This document shows positions 37,226 to 46,589 of a stretch of DNA of 64,000 bases, in pieces. This DNA comes from Flavobacteriales bacterium (GTDB lineage: Bacteria > Bacteroidota > Bacteroidia > CAIKAF01), in contig JAOABX010000002.1 in the NCBI GenBank assembly GCA_026418175.1, forward strand, positions 90,811-154,810, given 5' to 3'. The notes beneath the pieces were generated by a model that was not told where the DNA came from, searched no databases, and saw nothing but the letters and a program-made list of their open reading frames with translations. A program made the position numbers and the translations under genes. Position 1 is the first letter of the stretch; the number at the start of each line of letters is the position of its first letter.

Positions 37226-37227
37226 TG

Positions 37228-37235
37228 CAAAAATA
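37228..37235 (-). promoter_or_regulatory. -7 promoter box of rpsA
   Basis: On the minus strand TATTTTTG matches TAnnTTTG. Transcription would start near 37222, giving a leader of about 130 nt, unusually long for this genome. No clear -33 TTTG is present. Confidence 0.55.
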
Positions 37236-37290
37236 AATACTTTGAATGTTAATTCCTAATAATTAAACGGAAAAAGCATATTTGCGGGGA

Positions 37291-39096
37291 TTACATTCGT
37301 TCTGGAGCATCTATTCCTAATAAATATAAGGCCTTTTGGATAGTTTTTCCGCATTGGTCTGTAAGTGCCAACCTAAATTGTCGTGCATCAGAATCATCTT
37401 CCTTTAAAACTTTATAATCATGGTAGAAATTACTAAATAAGCAAGCTAGTTCATACACATAGTTGGCAATTAATGCAGGGCTATAATTTATACCCGCCTC
37501 TTTGATAACCAACGGGAACTGAGCCATCCAACGAATTAACTGAGTTTCTTTAAGATTGGGAGTATAGTTGCTCTCACTTAGATGTTGAATATTAAAGGTT
37601 AAACCCAATTGAGTTGCATTACGTAATAATGATTGAGTTCTGGCGTAGATATATTGAATGAATGGCCCGGTATTTCCATTAAAATCAATGGATTCTTCAG
37701 GATTAAAGATCATTTTCTTTTTTGGATCTACCTTAAGTATAAAATATCGAAGTGCTCCAATACCAATTTGTTTATAAATTTCTTCTTTTTTACTTTCATC
37801 CACTTCACTTAACTTGCCTTGCTCATTAGCTGTTTCTTTAGCTATTTTAATTACATCATTTATTAAGTCATCAGCATCCACTACAGTTCCTTCCCGGCTT
37901 TTCATTTTACCGGTAGGCAACTCTACCATACCATATGAAAGATGATATAATTTATCTGATGCTTTCATTCCTAACCTTCGTAAAATTTCAAAAAGCACCT
38001 TAAAATGATAATCCTGTTCATTCCCAACTACATAAATTGAACGATCAAATTCAAAATCTTTTTGTTTTTGGTATGCTAGGGCAATATCTTGTGTTATATA
38101 AACTGTGGTTCCATTGCTTCTTAGAACCAATTTTTCATCCAACCCAACATCTGTAAGGTCTATCCAAACAGAGCCATCTGGCTTTTGAAAAAATACACCT
38201 TTTTCTAATCCTTCTTTTACAGTTTGTCTGCCCAAATTATATACATCAGATTCATAGTAAAACTTATCAAATTTTAAATGAAGCATCTTATATGTTTGCT
38301 CTACACCTTCATAAAACCAGTGGTTCATTGTTTTCCAAAGAGCAACGACCTCTTCATCACCGGTTTCCCACCGTACTGTCAAATCTGCGATTTCTTTTTC
38401 CAGTGGGTTTTGTTTTTTGGCTTCTTCTTCTGTTAATCCTTGAGCTTTTAACTCTTCTATAGCTTTCTTACTAAGCTCGTTATAGACAACATAGTAATCA
38501 CCAACCAGCTTATCCCCTTTAATGCCTGAATTTTCAGGAGTTAGCTTTTTTTCGCTTAGCATGTAGGCTAACATGGATTTTGAAATGTTGGTTCCTCGGT
38601 CATTGTATAAACATACTTGATATACTTTGTGGCCATTGGCCTCCAGAATTCTTGATAGGGAAAAACCTAGAAATATGTTTCGTAAATGTCCCAAATGAAG
38701 CGGCTTATTGGTATTGGGTGATGGATATTCAATTATAACATTTTCAGTTGTTTTATTATGTTTACTTAAATAAAAACTTTCATTTCTATAAATTTCATAA
38801 AGTAAATGCTTCCAGTATGATTTTTTTAATTCCAGATTCAAAAAACCTTTTACGAGATTAAAATTTTCAATGCGTGAATCAGAGGCCAAAAGGGCTTTAC
38901 CAACGGCTTCGCCTATTTGTTGAGGATTCATTCCCAGTTTTTTAACAAATGGAAATAAAACCAAGGTATAATCTCCAGGATATTCAGGGGGCGTTAGATT
39001 AATAAGTATATCTTTTGGCTCAATTATATCTGTATAATTGCTTAATTTATTCAAAATGCTTGCACATTGTTGAGCTAATTCCAGTTGAAAATTCAT
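37291..39096 (-). CDS. argS: Arginyl-tRNA synthetase
   Basis: A 601-residue class I synthetase. The N-terminal additional domain (about 1-110) that contacts the tRNA elbow is followed by the catalytic core with HLGH of the HIGH motif (PNTNKPLHLGHLRN), the KMSKS-like loop MKSREGTVVDADD, and a C-terminal helical anticodon-binding domain (about 480-601, ending YLLGIDAPERM). It charges tRNA-Arg with arginine. It lies about 75 bp downstream of the arginase gene on the same strand, so both arginine-using genes may be transcribed together. Confidence 0.96.
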   Translation of the reverse strand: MNFQLELAQQCASILNKLSNYTDIIEPKDILINLTPPEYPGDYTLVLFPFVKKLGMNPQQIGEAVGKALLASDSRIENFNLVKGFLNLELKKSYWKHLLYEIYRNESFYLSKHNKTTENVIIEYPSPNTNKPLHLGHLRNIFLGFSLSRILEANGHKVYQVCLYNDRGTNISKSMLAYMLSEKKLTPENSGIKGDKLVGDYYVVYNELSKKAIEELKAQGLTEEEAKKQNPLEKEIADLTVRWETGDEEVVALWKTMNHWFYEGVEQTYKMLHLKFDKFYYESDVYNLGRQTVKEGLEKGVFFQKPDGSVWIDLTDVGLDEKLVLRSNGTTVYITQDIALAYQKQKDFEFDRSIYVVGNEQDYHFKVLFEILRRLGMKASDKLYHLSYGMVELPTGKMKSREGTVVDADDLINDVIKIAKETANEQGKLSEVDESKKEEIYKQIGIGALRYFILKVDPKKKMIFNPEESIDFNGNTGPFIQYIYARTQSLLRNATQLGLTFNIQHLSESNYTPNLKETQLIRWMAQFPLVIKEAGINYSPALIANYVYELACLFSNFYHDYKVLKEDDSDARQFRLALTDQCGKTIQKALYLLGIDAPERM

Positions 39097-39171
39097 TTTT
39101 CAAAAAAATTTAAATAAATATTATTAGCATATACAAAATCAATATTTTATTAAATGTAAGCCAGGCATGGG

Positions 39172-40224
39172 TTAGGACTTCTTTTTACCAGCCGATTTAC
39201 TTTGTTTTTTTTCTGGAGAAGGTGAATTAATACCTTGGGCTGCTTTCAACATTTTCTGTTCCCTGGCCTGTTTTTTCTTTATTTTCTCTATGGTATTGAC
39301 CGCATCTCTAAAAATAGGAAATACCCTAACAGCAGTTCTGTTTTCATCATCCAACAATGGATTGATTTCTGTAATCTCAAAACAAGCTACACGAGGATCT
39401 TTCAGTAATGTAGTTAAAATTTTTTTTGCTTCTTTTACGGTTAGTCCGTTTGGCACCGGAGTCCCGGTACCTTTTACCAACGACGCGTCTAAAGAATCTA
39501 TATCAAAAGAAACATACAGTATTTCACATTGCTTAAGATAATCAAGTACATCCTTGCAAATTTCCTTGATTTTTCCTTTCCGTAAATCCTGAACTTTTAT
39601 AACTTTTATGTTGTGTTTAAGAATATACTGAATTTCTTCAGTTTCATAATCACGTAAGCCGATAAATACTAAATTATCTGGAGTGATTTTAGGACAAATA
39701 CCACCCACATTTTTAAGGATATCCCAATAGGGAATCGTATCACCCGTTACCGGATTTTTGGGTTTGTCTTGAAAATCAATACCTAATGCTGCTGCCAAAG
39801 GCATTCCATGGATATTGCCAGACGGTGTGGTATAAGGTGAATGAAGGTCTGCATGGGCATCTATCCAAATTACACCAACTTTTTTATCCGGAAAAGCCAT
39901 TTTTACTCCGGCTATGGTACCCCCAGCACTGCTGTGGTCTCCGGAAATAACCACTGGAAAACGGCCTGCTTTTATTTCTTTTGATACGGCATTGGCTTGT
40001 TTTTCAAAGATTTTTACTACTCCACGTATTCGCTTGGCATAATGCCTTACTGGGTTTTTATAAAGCAATCTGGAGCTGTCTTTTATTTCCTTATTTTTAA
40101 ACTTACCAAAGAAATATGAACCATATTCTAACGAGGCTAATTTTAATGCTTCTATTCCCAAACTGGCTCCACGTGTTCCTGCACCTAATTCTGAACGTAC
40201 TTCTATTAATTTTATCCCTTTCAT
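39172..40224 (-). CDS. Arginase
   Basis: A 350-residue ureohydrolase. The manganese motifs are SGDHSSAGG, WIDAHADLHSPYTTPSGNIHG and SFDIDSLDAS. The TPSGNIHG stretch and EITEINPLLDDENRTA fit arginase better than agmatinase, which has a different specificity loop. Arginase splits arginine into ornithine and urea. The C-terminus carries about 30 extra residues rich in lysine (KKQSKSAGKKKS), beyond the usual 300-residue fold. It is divergent from the arginine decarboxylase gene with about 117 bp between the starts, which suggests shared control of arginine use. Confidence 0.85.
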   Translation of the reverse strand: MKGIKLIEVRSELGAGTRGASLGIEALKLASLEYGSYFFGKFKNKEIKDSSRLLYKNPVRHYAKRIRGVVKIFEKQANAVSKEIKAGRFPVVISGDHSSAGGTIAGVKMAFPDKKVGVIWIDAHADLHSPYTTPSGNIHGMPLAAALGIDFQDKPKNPVTGDTIPYWDILKNVGGICPKITPDNLVFIGLRDYETEEIQYILKHNIKVIKVQDLRKGKIKEICKDVLDYLKQCEILYVSFDIDSLDASLVKGTGTPVPNGLTVKEAKKILTTLLKDPRVACFEITEINPLLDDENRTAVRVFPIFRDAVNTIEKIKKKQAREQKMLKAAQGINSPSPEKKQSKSAGKKKS

Positions 40225-40341
40225 ACCATCTGATTAAGTTAGATGTATTATTTTTTTGTAATCTAAGTAACTTACATGTGATAAATTCAATCTTTTTTTC
40301 TGAATTTTGTTCTGTATTAACTTCAAACCTTACCTCAGCAC

Positions 40342-41730
40342 ATGAAAGTACATTATGCAGATCTGATTAAGCAGACCTTTGAATTTCCACAGGAAGGTTT
40401 TAATGTGGAAGATGGCGAACTATTATGGCATGATATTCCTATGATGGAGATTATCAAGCAATACGGAACTCCACTTAAAATCACATACCTGCCAAAGATC
40501 AGCGCTCAGATTCAAAGAGCAAAGATAATGTTTAAAGTGGCAATGGCAAAGGCTGATTACAAGGGAGAATACACGTATTGCTATTGTACAAAGAGCTCCC
40601 ATTTTAGCTTTGTAATGGAAGAAGTACTGAAAAACGACGTGCACGTAGAAACCTCATCTCATTACGACATGGAGATTTTGCGTGAACTATATAACAAAGG
40701 TTTGATTGATAAAAACAAATACATTGTTTGCAATGGGTTCAAGCGGGAAGGGTATATGCAAAACATTGTAAAATTTGCTAACGATGGTTTTAATATTGTT
40801 CCAATCTTGGACAATACAAATGAATTAAGTTATTATGACAAACATGCCAAAAGCCCAATGAAAATAGGCCTTCGGATTGCATCAGAAGAAGAACCTAATT
40901 TTGAATTTTACACTTCCCGGCTTGGAATTCGATACAAAGACATTGTTCCATTTTATCAGTATAAAATTAAAGGAAACAAAAAGTTTCAGGTAAAAATGTT
41001 ACACTTCTTTATAAATACCGGTATTCGTGATACGGTATATTATTGGAGTGAGCTTTCTAAGTGTCTCAGTGTATATTGTGAATTGAAAAAAGTTTGTCCG
41101 GAGCTTGATTCGTTGAACATTGGCGGCGGGCTTCCCATAAAAAATTCGCTGGCCTTTGAATTTGATTATGAATATATTATAAATGAAATTGTTCAACAGA
41201 TAAAATCGTTTTGTAACGAAAATGGTGTAGAAGAACCAAATATTTTTACAGAGTTTGGTTCATTTACAGTAGGAGAGAGTGGGGCTTCTTTATTTTCAGT
41301 TATAGATTCTAAAATGCAGAACGATACTGAGATTTGGTATATGATTGACAGTTCGTTTATCACAACCCTTCCAGATACTTGGGGATTAAAGCAACGATTC
41401 ATACTGCTAGCTATTAATAACTGGAATAAACAATATCAGCGTGTAAATTTGGGAGGATTAACCTGTGATAGCTTAGATTATTATAACGCAGAAGCTCATA
41501 TCGGGCAAGTGTTTTTACCCAAGTATGATCCTGGAGAAACATTATACCTTGGATTTTTTCATACAGGTGCATATCAGGAATCGTTAGGCGGATATGGAGG
41601 AATTCAGCATTGTTTAATTCCGGCTCCCAAGCATGTAATTATTGATAAAGACGAAAACGGAGAATACTTTACAAAGCTTTTTAGCAAAGAGCAGAGTTAT
41701 AAATCCATGCTGAAGATTTTGGGATATTAA
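40342..41730 (+). CDS. speA: Arginine decarboxylase-like PLP enzyme
   Basis: A 462-residue fold-type III PLP-dependent decarboxylase of the type annotated as arginine decarboxylase across Bacteroidota. The PLP lysine is probably in YCYCTKSSHFSF (about 69-80). Typical barrel motifs are HVETSSHYDMEIL, LNIGGGLP (glycine-rich phosphate loop), FTEFGSFTVGE, and the C-terminal GYGGIQHCLIP. It is shorter than the 650-residue E. coli SpeA. It would make agmatine for polyamine synthesis, opposite in effect to the neighbouring divergent arginase. Other basic amino acids or carboxynorspermidine-type substrates cannot be excluded from sequence alone. Confidence 0.8.
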   Translation: MKVHYADLIKQTFEFPQEGFNVEDGELLWHDIPMMEIIKQYGTPLKITYLPKISAQIQRAKIMFKVAMAKADYKGEYTYCYCTKSSHFSFVMEEVLKNDVHVETSSHYDMEILRELYNKGLIDKNKYIVCNGFKREGYMQNIVKFANDGFNIVPILDNTNELSYYDKHAKSPMKIGLRIASEEEPNFEFYTSRLGIRYKDIVPFYQYKIKGNKKFQVKMLHFFINTGIRDTVYYWSELSKCLSVYCELKKVCPELDSLNIGGGLPIKNSLAFEFDYEYIINEIVQQIKSFCNENGVEEPNIFTEFGSFTVGESGASLFSVIDSKMQNDTEIWYMIDSSFITTLPDTWGLKQRFILLAINNWNKQYQRVNLGGLTCDSLDYYNAEAHIGQVFLPKYDPGETLYLGFFHTGAYQESLGGYGGIQHCLIPAPKHVIIDKDENGEYFTKLFSKEQSYKSMLKILGY

Positions 41731-41793
41731 TAAATAAACGAAAGAACCTTTGCGGGATTTTGATTTCATGCATGGGTTCTGTTTCTTTGTTTT

Positions 41794-43374
41794 ATGAACT
41801 TAGAATTTGTTTCATTTCAGACGGCACGGATAGGAAGCCGTCTGTTTCATGATTATATATCCGGATCTTCCGTTCTATCCTCTTTTTATTCTTTTACGCC
41901 TTCTGTTCATTCAGTTGAAGCTGCAGTAAATGCAAGAAAAAATATGCCTGTGAACCGGGCACAATTGGTATCTATTCTCCATAAACAATATCAAGGAGTT
42001 ACAATTTCAAGGGCAGTAAATGAAAACATTCAATCACTCCTTGATGAAAATACATTTACCATTACTACGGGCCATCAGGTATCGTTGGTTACCGGTCCGT
42101 TATATTTTATTTACAAGATTATTTCGGTGATTGCATTAGCCGAAGAATGCAAAAAAAAACATCCAAAATTGAATTTTGTACCAGTGTACTGGATGAATTC
42201 GGAAGATCATGATTTTAATGAAATAAATCATATATGGATCAACGAACAGCGATTTGAATGGCAGCGCCCTACTCCTATACCTATGGCAACCGGACGAATG
42301 CAACCCTTCGGAATAGAAGATTTCTTTAAATCATTACCTGCATCAATTCAGGAATTTCCTTCATGGGTAGAATGGAAAGATATTTATACGAACGCTAAAA
42401 ACATATCAGAAGCTACTCGAATATTAGTAAACCTTTTATTTGGGAAGTATGGTCTTGTTGTAATAAACCAGGATGATGTGCGTCTGAAACGTTTGGCATT
42501 TGATGTTTTTCATAAAGAACTAACACAACATTACTCATTTAAATTGGTTCATGAAACAACGCAAATGCTTGAAAGCCTTGGTTACCATGCGCAGGTAAAA
42601 CCTAGAGAATTGAATTTGTTTTATCATCACCCTGAAGCAGGCCGTCAGCGGGTAGTGTTGATGGATGACAGGATTAAAGTGTTAAACACACCGGTAGAAT
42701 TATTAAAATCTGAATTGGATAAGCTTTCGGATGAACAATTAAATTGTTTTAGCACAAACGTGGTAACTCGACCACTTTATCAGCAGTCGGTATTACCCGA
42801 TATAATATATGTAGGAGGCCCAGCAGAAGTGAGTTATTGGTTACAATATAAATCCATGTTTCATATGCATGGGGTTTTTTACCCTTTGATTATGATGCGT
42901 GATTCATTTTTGTTGCTCAATCCCTCTGTAAGCAGAAAAATAAACAAATTAGGAATTAAAGTTCCTGAATTATTTTCTGAAGAATCAATTTGGCAAAAAA
43001 CACACGTGAGCCGTATGGCTGAAGAAATTAATTTTACTCCTATTCATCAAACCCTGCAACAGAGTTATCATCAATTAGCTGAAGCGATGGGCCGAATTGA
43101 TCCTACCTTAAAACCAACTGTCATTGGTGAATTGCAGAAACATATTCATTCATTAAAAAACCTAGAAGCAAAATACCTACGAGCCTGGAAACAAAAAAAT
43201 GAAACGGTGGTTAGGCAATTACGAGAAATCCGATCAGCAGTTTATCCGGTAGGAGAAATGCAAGAAAGGCATAATCACCTTTGGGCGCATGCTTCAGACC
43301 CCGAACAGTTCATTGCCATGATTTTATCAGCTGCCAATCCATGGAATTTACAAGTAAAAGTGTTAGAGCTATGA
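41794..43374 (+). CDS. bshC: Bacillithiol biosynthesis cysteine-adding enzyme BshC
   Basis: A 526-residue BshC, which joins cysteine to GlcN-malate in the last step of bacillithiol synthesis. Recognisable segments are TTGHQVSLVTGPLYFIYKI (about 90-108), VPVYWMNSEDHDFNEINH (about 128-145) and YVGGPAEVSYWLQYK in the centre, followed by a coiled-coil region and the C-terminal HAHASDPEQ-like end (LWAHASDPEQFIAM). Together with bshB1 at 17 kb it shows the cell makes bacillithiol. Its TGA overlaps the ATG of the next gene as ATGA. Confidence 0.94.
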   Translation: MNLEFVSFQTARIGSRLFHDYISGSSVLSSFYSFTPSVHSVEAAVNARKNMPVNRAQLVSILHKQYQGVTISRAVNENIQSLLDENTFTITTGHQVSLVTGPLYFIYKIISVIALAEECKKKHPKLNFVPVYWMNSEDHDFNEINHIWINEQRFEWQRPTPIPMATGRMQPFGIEDFFKSLPASIQEFPSWVEWKDIYTNAKNISEATRILVNLLFGKYGLVVINQDDVRLKRLAFDVFHKELTQHYSFKLVHETTQMLESLGYHAQVKPRELNLFYHHPEAGRQRVVLMDDRIKVLNTPVELLKSELDKLSDEQLNCFSTNVVTRPLYQQSVLPDIIYVGGPAEVSYWLQYKSMFHMHGVFYPLIMMRDSFLLLNPSVSRKINKLGIKVPELFSEESIWQKTHVSRMAEEINFTPIHQTLQQSYHQLAEAMGRIDPTLKPTVIGELQKHIHSLKNLEAKYLRAWKQKNETVVRQLREIRSAVYPVGEMQERHNHLWAHASDPEQFIAMILSAANPWNLQVKVLEL

Positions 43375-43889
43375 TTCACAATCTATTTAGACCTAATACG
43401 AATAAAGCTAGTATTGAAAACAACTATCCATGGATTTCTATTACTTCATTTGGAGTGATGATACTTAGTTTTTTATTCACTTTTTGTGCTTTTACATGTT
43501 CTGGAGAACGAATTTCTGAAAAAACTTACAGTGGTATTGATATTATGACGATGCGATTAAATGAAGAAGCATATCGTGATTTGGGGATAGCTGACATCAT
43601 TACTGGAATTGCATTTTTCTCAGCTATAACAGGATTTGTTTTTTCTATGTTTCGCAAAAAAAATATTCTTATTGCTTTAATAGGTTTTATCGGTGTTTTT
43701 TTCTTAATGGTTTTGTATGTTTATATTAAGTATAGGGTAAGGCAATCTTCCGAAATAATGGTATCTTGGATAGAAGTTAAGTTTAAAATTGGATATTTTA
43801 TTGCAATTATTTCAGGACTATTGGGTAGTTTATGGAATCTTAGAAAACATCTAGAAACAAAAAAAGCCTCCATTAATCAGAGGCTTTAA
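43371..43889 (+). CDS. Four-segment membrane protein of unknown function
   Basis: A 172-residue protein starting at ATG 43371, whose first bases overlap the bshC stop (ATGA). Four hydrophobic segments are visible: WISITSFGVMILSFLFTF, IADIITGIAFFSAITGFVF, ILIALIGFIGVFFLMVLYVY and IGYFIAIISGLLGSLW. A short loop with SGERISEKTYSGIDIMTM joins the first two. I do not recognise a family. The coupling to bshC may be only positional. Its last codons and stop overlap the terminator of the convergent rplS gene. Confidence 0.75.
   Translation: MIHNLFRPNTNKASIENNYPWISITSFGVMILSFLFTFCAFTCSGERISEKTYSGIDIMTMRLNEEAYRDLGIADIITGIAFFSAITGFVFSMFRKKNILIALIGFIGVFFLMVLYVYIKYRVRQSSEIMVSWIEVKFKIGYFIAIISGLLGSLWNLRKHLETKKASINQRL
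43862..43888 (-). terminator. Terminator of rplS, inside the end of the facing gene
   Basis: AAAGCCTC (43863-43870) pairs with GAGGCTTT (43880-43887) around a 9-nt loop. On the minus strand a T run follows, so it serves rplS. It overlaps the last nine codons of the rightward membrane protein gene. Confidence 0.8.
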
Positions 43890-43910
43890 TACATAATATT
43901 CAATCTATAA

Positions 43911-44261
43911 CTAGGCAGTAACCGCTGAAATTTTTTCTTTAATTTTAGCAGCTTTACCTTTTGCGTCACGCAAGTAGAATAAACGGGCACGACGAACCTT
44001 TCCTTTTTTTAACACTTCGATGCTGTCAATAAAGGGTGAATTGTAAGGGAAAATACGTTCAACCCCAACTCCGTTAGAAATCTTACGAATGGTAAAAGTG
44101 GTATTGCGTTTTTGAAGAACTATTCCCTGAAATTTCTGAATACGTTCTTTGTTCCCTTCTACAATTTTATAGGAAAGTATGATGGTATCACCTGCTTTGA
44201 ATGCAGGATGAGATTTTTTTTCAACCAATTCTTGCTGTACTTGCTTGATAATATTCTCCAT
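43911..44261 (-). CDS. rplS: 50S ribosomal protein L19
   Basis: A 116-residue L19: [49 protein letters not shown] and [14 protein letters not shown] are family hallmarks. L19 sits at the interface of the 30S and 50S subunits. In many bacteria it is in the rpsP-rimM-trmD-rplS operon; here it is separate from rpsP-rimM at 49 kb. A weak -7 box (TATTATTG on the minus strand, 44289-44282) lies 20 bp upstream of the start. Confidence 0.97.
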   Translation of the reverse strand: MENIIKQVQQELVEKKSHPAFKAGDTIILSYKIVEGNKERIQKFQGIVLQKRNTTFTIRKISNGVGVERIFPYNSPFIDSIEVLKKGKVRRARLFYLRDAKGKAAKIKEKISAVTA

Positions 44262-44371
44262 TTCTCTAAAATTTAGGGGTGCAATAATACGTATTTTTTT
44301 GATATAAAAGAAGAAATTCTGCTTTTTTCATATATTTTCGTGGTAGTACTTTGAAATATTCCATCATACAT

Positions 44372-45826
44372 ATGAATCCAATAACTCCTTATTTTGCTGA
44401 TATTCACGTACATTCTACATTGAAATCATATAATTCCGGATATCCTACTCCCAAATGTACTATTTGGGATGATATTACGCATGCACAGGGAACAACTAAT
44501 CCTGCCAAGTTAATTCATAAAAATAGCAAAGAAGTAGCAAAATATAGCCAATCTAATTTTTATGAGCTGGCTCGTGGTAATGTTCGGGTAGCAACCGTAT
44601 CGCTATACCCTTTGGAAAAGGGATTTTTGGAAATGCGAAATTTATCCAAAGCGGTAACCAATGCAAGGGCTCGTGATGAAATGGCTATGGTAATAACAGG
44701 TTATCATATTGATGCTATCCGCCATATTCGTAAGCATACGGATTATTTTGCAGAATTAAATGCGGAGTATCGGTATATATATGACCAGCAAGGCACATCA
44801 CCTGACGGAAAATATTCATTTCAACTAGTGAATAATTATTCTGAATTAGAAAAACTTATCAATAAAAGTAAAAATTCGCTGGGCATTGTCTTATCCATCG
44901 AAGGAGCCCATGTTTTTTTTGATGAACGAATGATGTCAGGGAAACTATCCAAGCAGGATTTTAAAAAAGCTTTAACTGAAAATATTCAAAAAGTAAAAGC
45001 CTGGGAAGTACCACCCTTTACCATCAACCTGTGTCATCATTTTTATAATGGATTATGTGGCCATGCCAAAAGCTTTTCGGGCTTTTTGGGAGTGGGTTTA
45101 TTAAATCAAGTAAAAGGTCTTGAAACTAATCTTACAGGGTTTGGAATAAAGGCAATGAAAGAATTGCTAAGCAATAATAATGGAAAACGTATTCTGATAG
45201 ATACCAAACACATGAGCCTATCTGGCCGAAAAGAACTATACAATTGGATTAGAAGCTATAATTATTTGAGCAAATACGATAAAATTCCAATTATATGCAG
45301 CCATACAGGTGTAAATGGGTTTAAAACCATGGCAGGTTCATTATTGCAACCTGATAACAATAAAAAAATTAGTAAATCTCATTTTAACAGATGGAGTATT
45401 AATTTGTCGGATGAAGAAATAAAAATAATTCATGAAACCGGTGGATTGATTGGATTAATGTTAGATAAATACAAGCTCGGAGGAGGTAAATTTTTTGATT
45501 CAATAAAAAATATAACTGACGAGAGGAAGCTTCGGGATAAGTATGCAGAAATTTTTTTGGACAATGCATTTCAAATTGTAGATGCTGTAGGTAGCAAGTC
45601 TGGTTGGGATATTATTGCATTAGGCTCAGATTATGATGGGGCAATTTCACATGTGGATTTCTACGATAAATCTTCAACTATACCTCAATTATATCAAGAC
45701 CTGGTTGATTTTTTACATCGTACTCGATACGGTTATACCTATTGGCATGGCTATACTCCGGAAGAACTCATTGACAAAGTATTACGTAAAAATGTTATGG
45801 ATTTTTATGCCAGGCATTTTGTGTAA
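44372..45826 (+). CDS. M19 family membrane dipeptidase-like amidohydrolase
   Basis: A 484-residue amidohydrolase of the peptidase M19 family, started at ATG 44372; the TTG at 44351 adds only seven residues. ADIHVHS near the N-terminus supplies the first metal pair, SIEGAHVFF the bridging glutamate, ICSHTGVNGF the histidine and ALGSDYDGAI the catalytic aspartate. M19 enzymes cleave dipeptides, but some act on other amides. No signal peptide is seen, so it is probably cytoplasmic. It is somewhat longer than the 380-residue canonical enzymes because of inserts around residues 45-130. Confidence 0.85.
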   Translation: MNPITPYFADIHVHSTLKSYNSGYPTPKCTIWDDITHAQGTTNPAKLIHKNSKEVAKYSQSNFYELARGNVRVATVSLYPLEKGFLEMRNLSKAVTNARARDEMAMVITGYHIDAIRHIRKHTDYFAELNAEYRYIYDQQGTSPDGKYSFQLVNNYSELEKLINKSKNSLGIVLSIEGAHVFFDERMMSGKLSKQDFKKALTENIQKVKAWEVPPFTINLCHHFYNGLCGHAKSFSGFLGVGLLNQVKGLETNLTGFGIKAMKELLSNNNGKRILIDTKHMSLSGRKELYNWIRSYNYLSKYDKIPIICSHTGVNGFKTMAGSLLQPDNNKKISKSHFNRWSINLSDEEIKIIHETGGLIGLMLDKYKLGGGKFFDSIKNITDERKLRDKYAEIFLDNAFQIVDAVGSKSGWDIIALGSDYDGAISHVDFYDKSSTIPQLYQDLVDFLHRTRYGYTYWHGYTPEELIDKVLRKNVMDFYARHFV

Positions 45827-45893
45827 AATCCTACAAAAAGCATTGCATTTATAAGATTTAACTATTTTTGCTTTGTATAAGTGTAAAATTGAA

Positions 45894-46487
45894 ATGAAAA
45901 ACAAATTCTTCATAATTATAACTCTTATTAGTGTAGCTGCATTAACTCGCCTACTTCCTCATCCTTGGAATTTTACGCCATTAGCTGGAATTACCCTGAT
46001 GAGCGCATCATTTATTAATATACGTTGGAAAAGCTTTTTACTGCCACTGCTAGTGTGGATGGTGTCTGACCATTTAGTTAATACAATTATTTACAATAAA
46101 TCGCTAATTGATTTTTCATATTTTATGTCAAGCACTGCATTAGGTGTGTATATAAGTATGGCTTTGATTTGGTTGATTGGAAATTGGCTTCGTACTAATG
46201 TGAAAATATCAACCGTTTTTGCTGCCAGCTTATCATCTTCACTAATATTTTTTATAGTATCAAATACATTTGTTTTTATCGGTAATTCATTATACTCTCA
46301 GGACATAAACGGTTGGCTTCAATGCTTAGCCATGGGAATCCCCTTTTACAAAAATGAATTTGGATTATTTTTTGGTAGTTTCTTTTTTAATGGGGTTATG
46401 GGCGACCTTTTTTATACAGGTTTATTATTTGGCACCTACAGTCTTTGGGTAAATAAGTCCCTAAGTATGAATAAAGCTCGTTTTTAA
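45894..46487 (+). CDS. DUF6580 family membrane protein
   Basis: A 197-residue membrane protein started at ATG 45894 (MKNKFFIIITLISVAALTRLLPHPWNFTPLAG without the last part). The LTRLLPHPWNFTP motif followed by ITLMSASF and MVSDHLVNTI is characteristic of DUF6580, predicted as a membrane transport component related to ECF S-component-like proteins. Five or six hydrophobic segments are present. The substrate is not known, and no ECF ATPase or cobalamin gene lies adjacent. Confidence 0.8.
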   Translation: MKNKFFIIITLISVAALTRLLPHPWNFTPLAGITLMSASFINIRWKSFLLPLLVWMVSDHLVNTIIYNKSLIDFSYFMSSTALGVYISMALIWLIGNWLRTNVKISTVFAASLSSSLIFFIVSNTFVFIGNSLYSQDINGWLQCLAMGIPFYKNEFGLFFGSFFFNGVMGDLFYTGLLFGTYSLWVNKSLSMNKARF

Positions 46488-46563
46488 CATTTCAATTTAT
46501 CATGTTATTTATTTGCTCTTCGGCTTCGGTAGGTAGTGATATTTATTGTATTGGTTTTTACAC

Positions 46564-46571
46564 TACCTTTG
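46564..46571 (+). promoter_or_regulatory. -7 promoter box of the fatty acid hydroxylase gene
   Basis: TACCTTTG matches TAnnTTTG. It lies within the longest possible frame of the hydroxylase (from 46536) and 18 bp before ATG 46590, which favours the shorter start. Confidence 0.5.
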
Positions 46572-46589
46572 TGTAATAATTTCTTGTGT

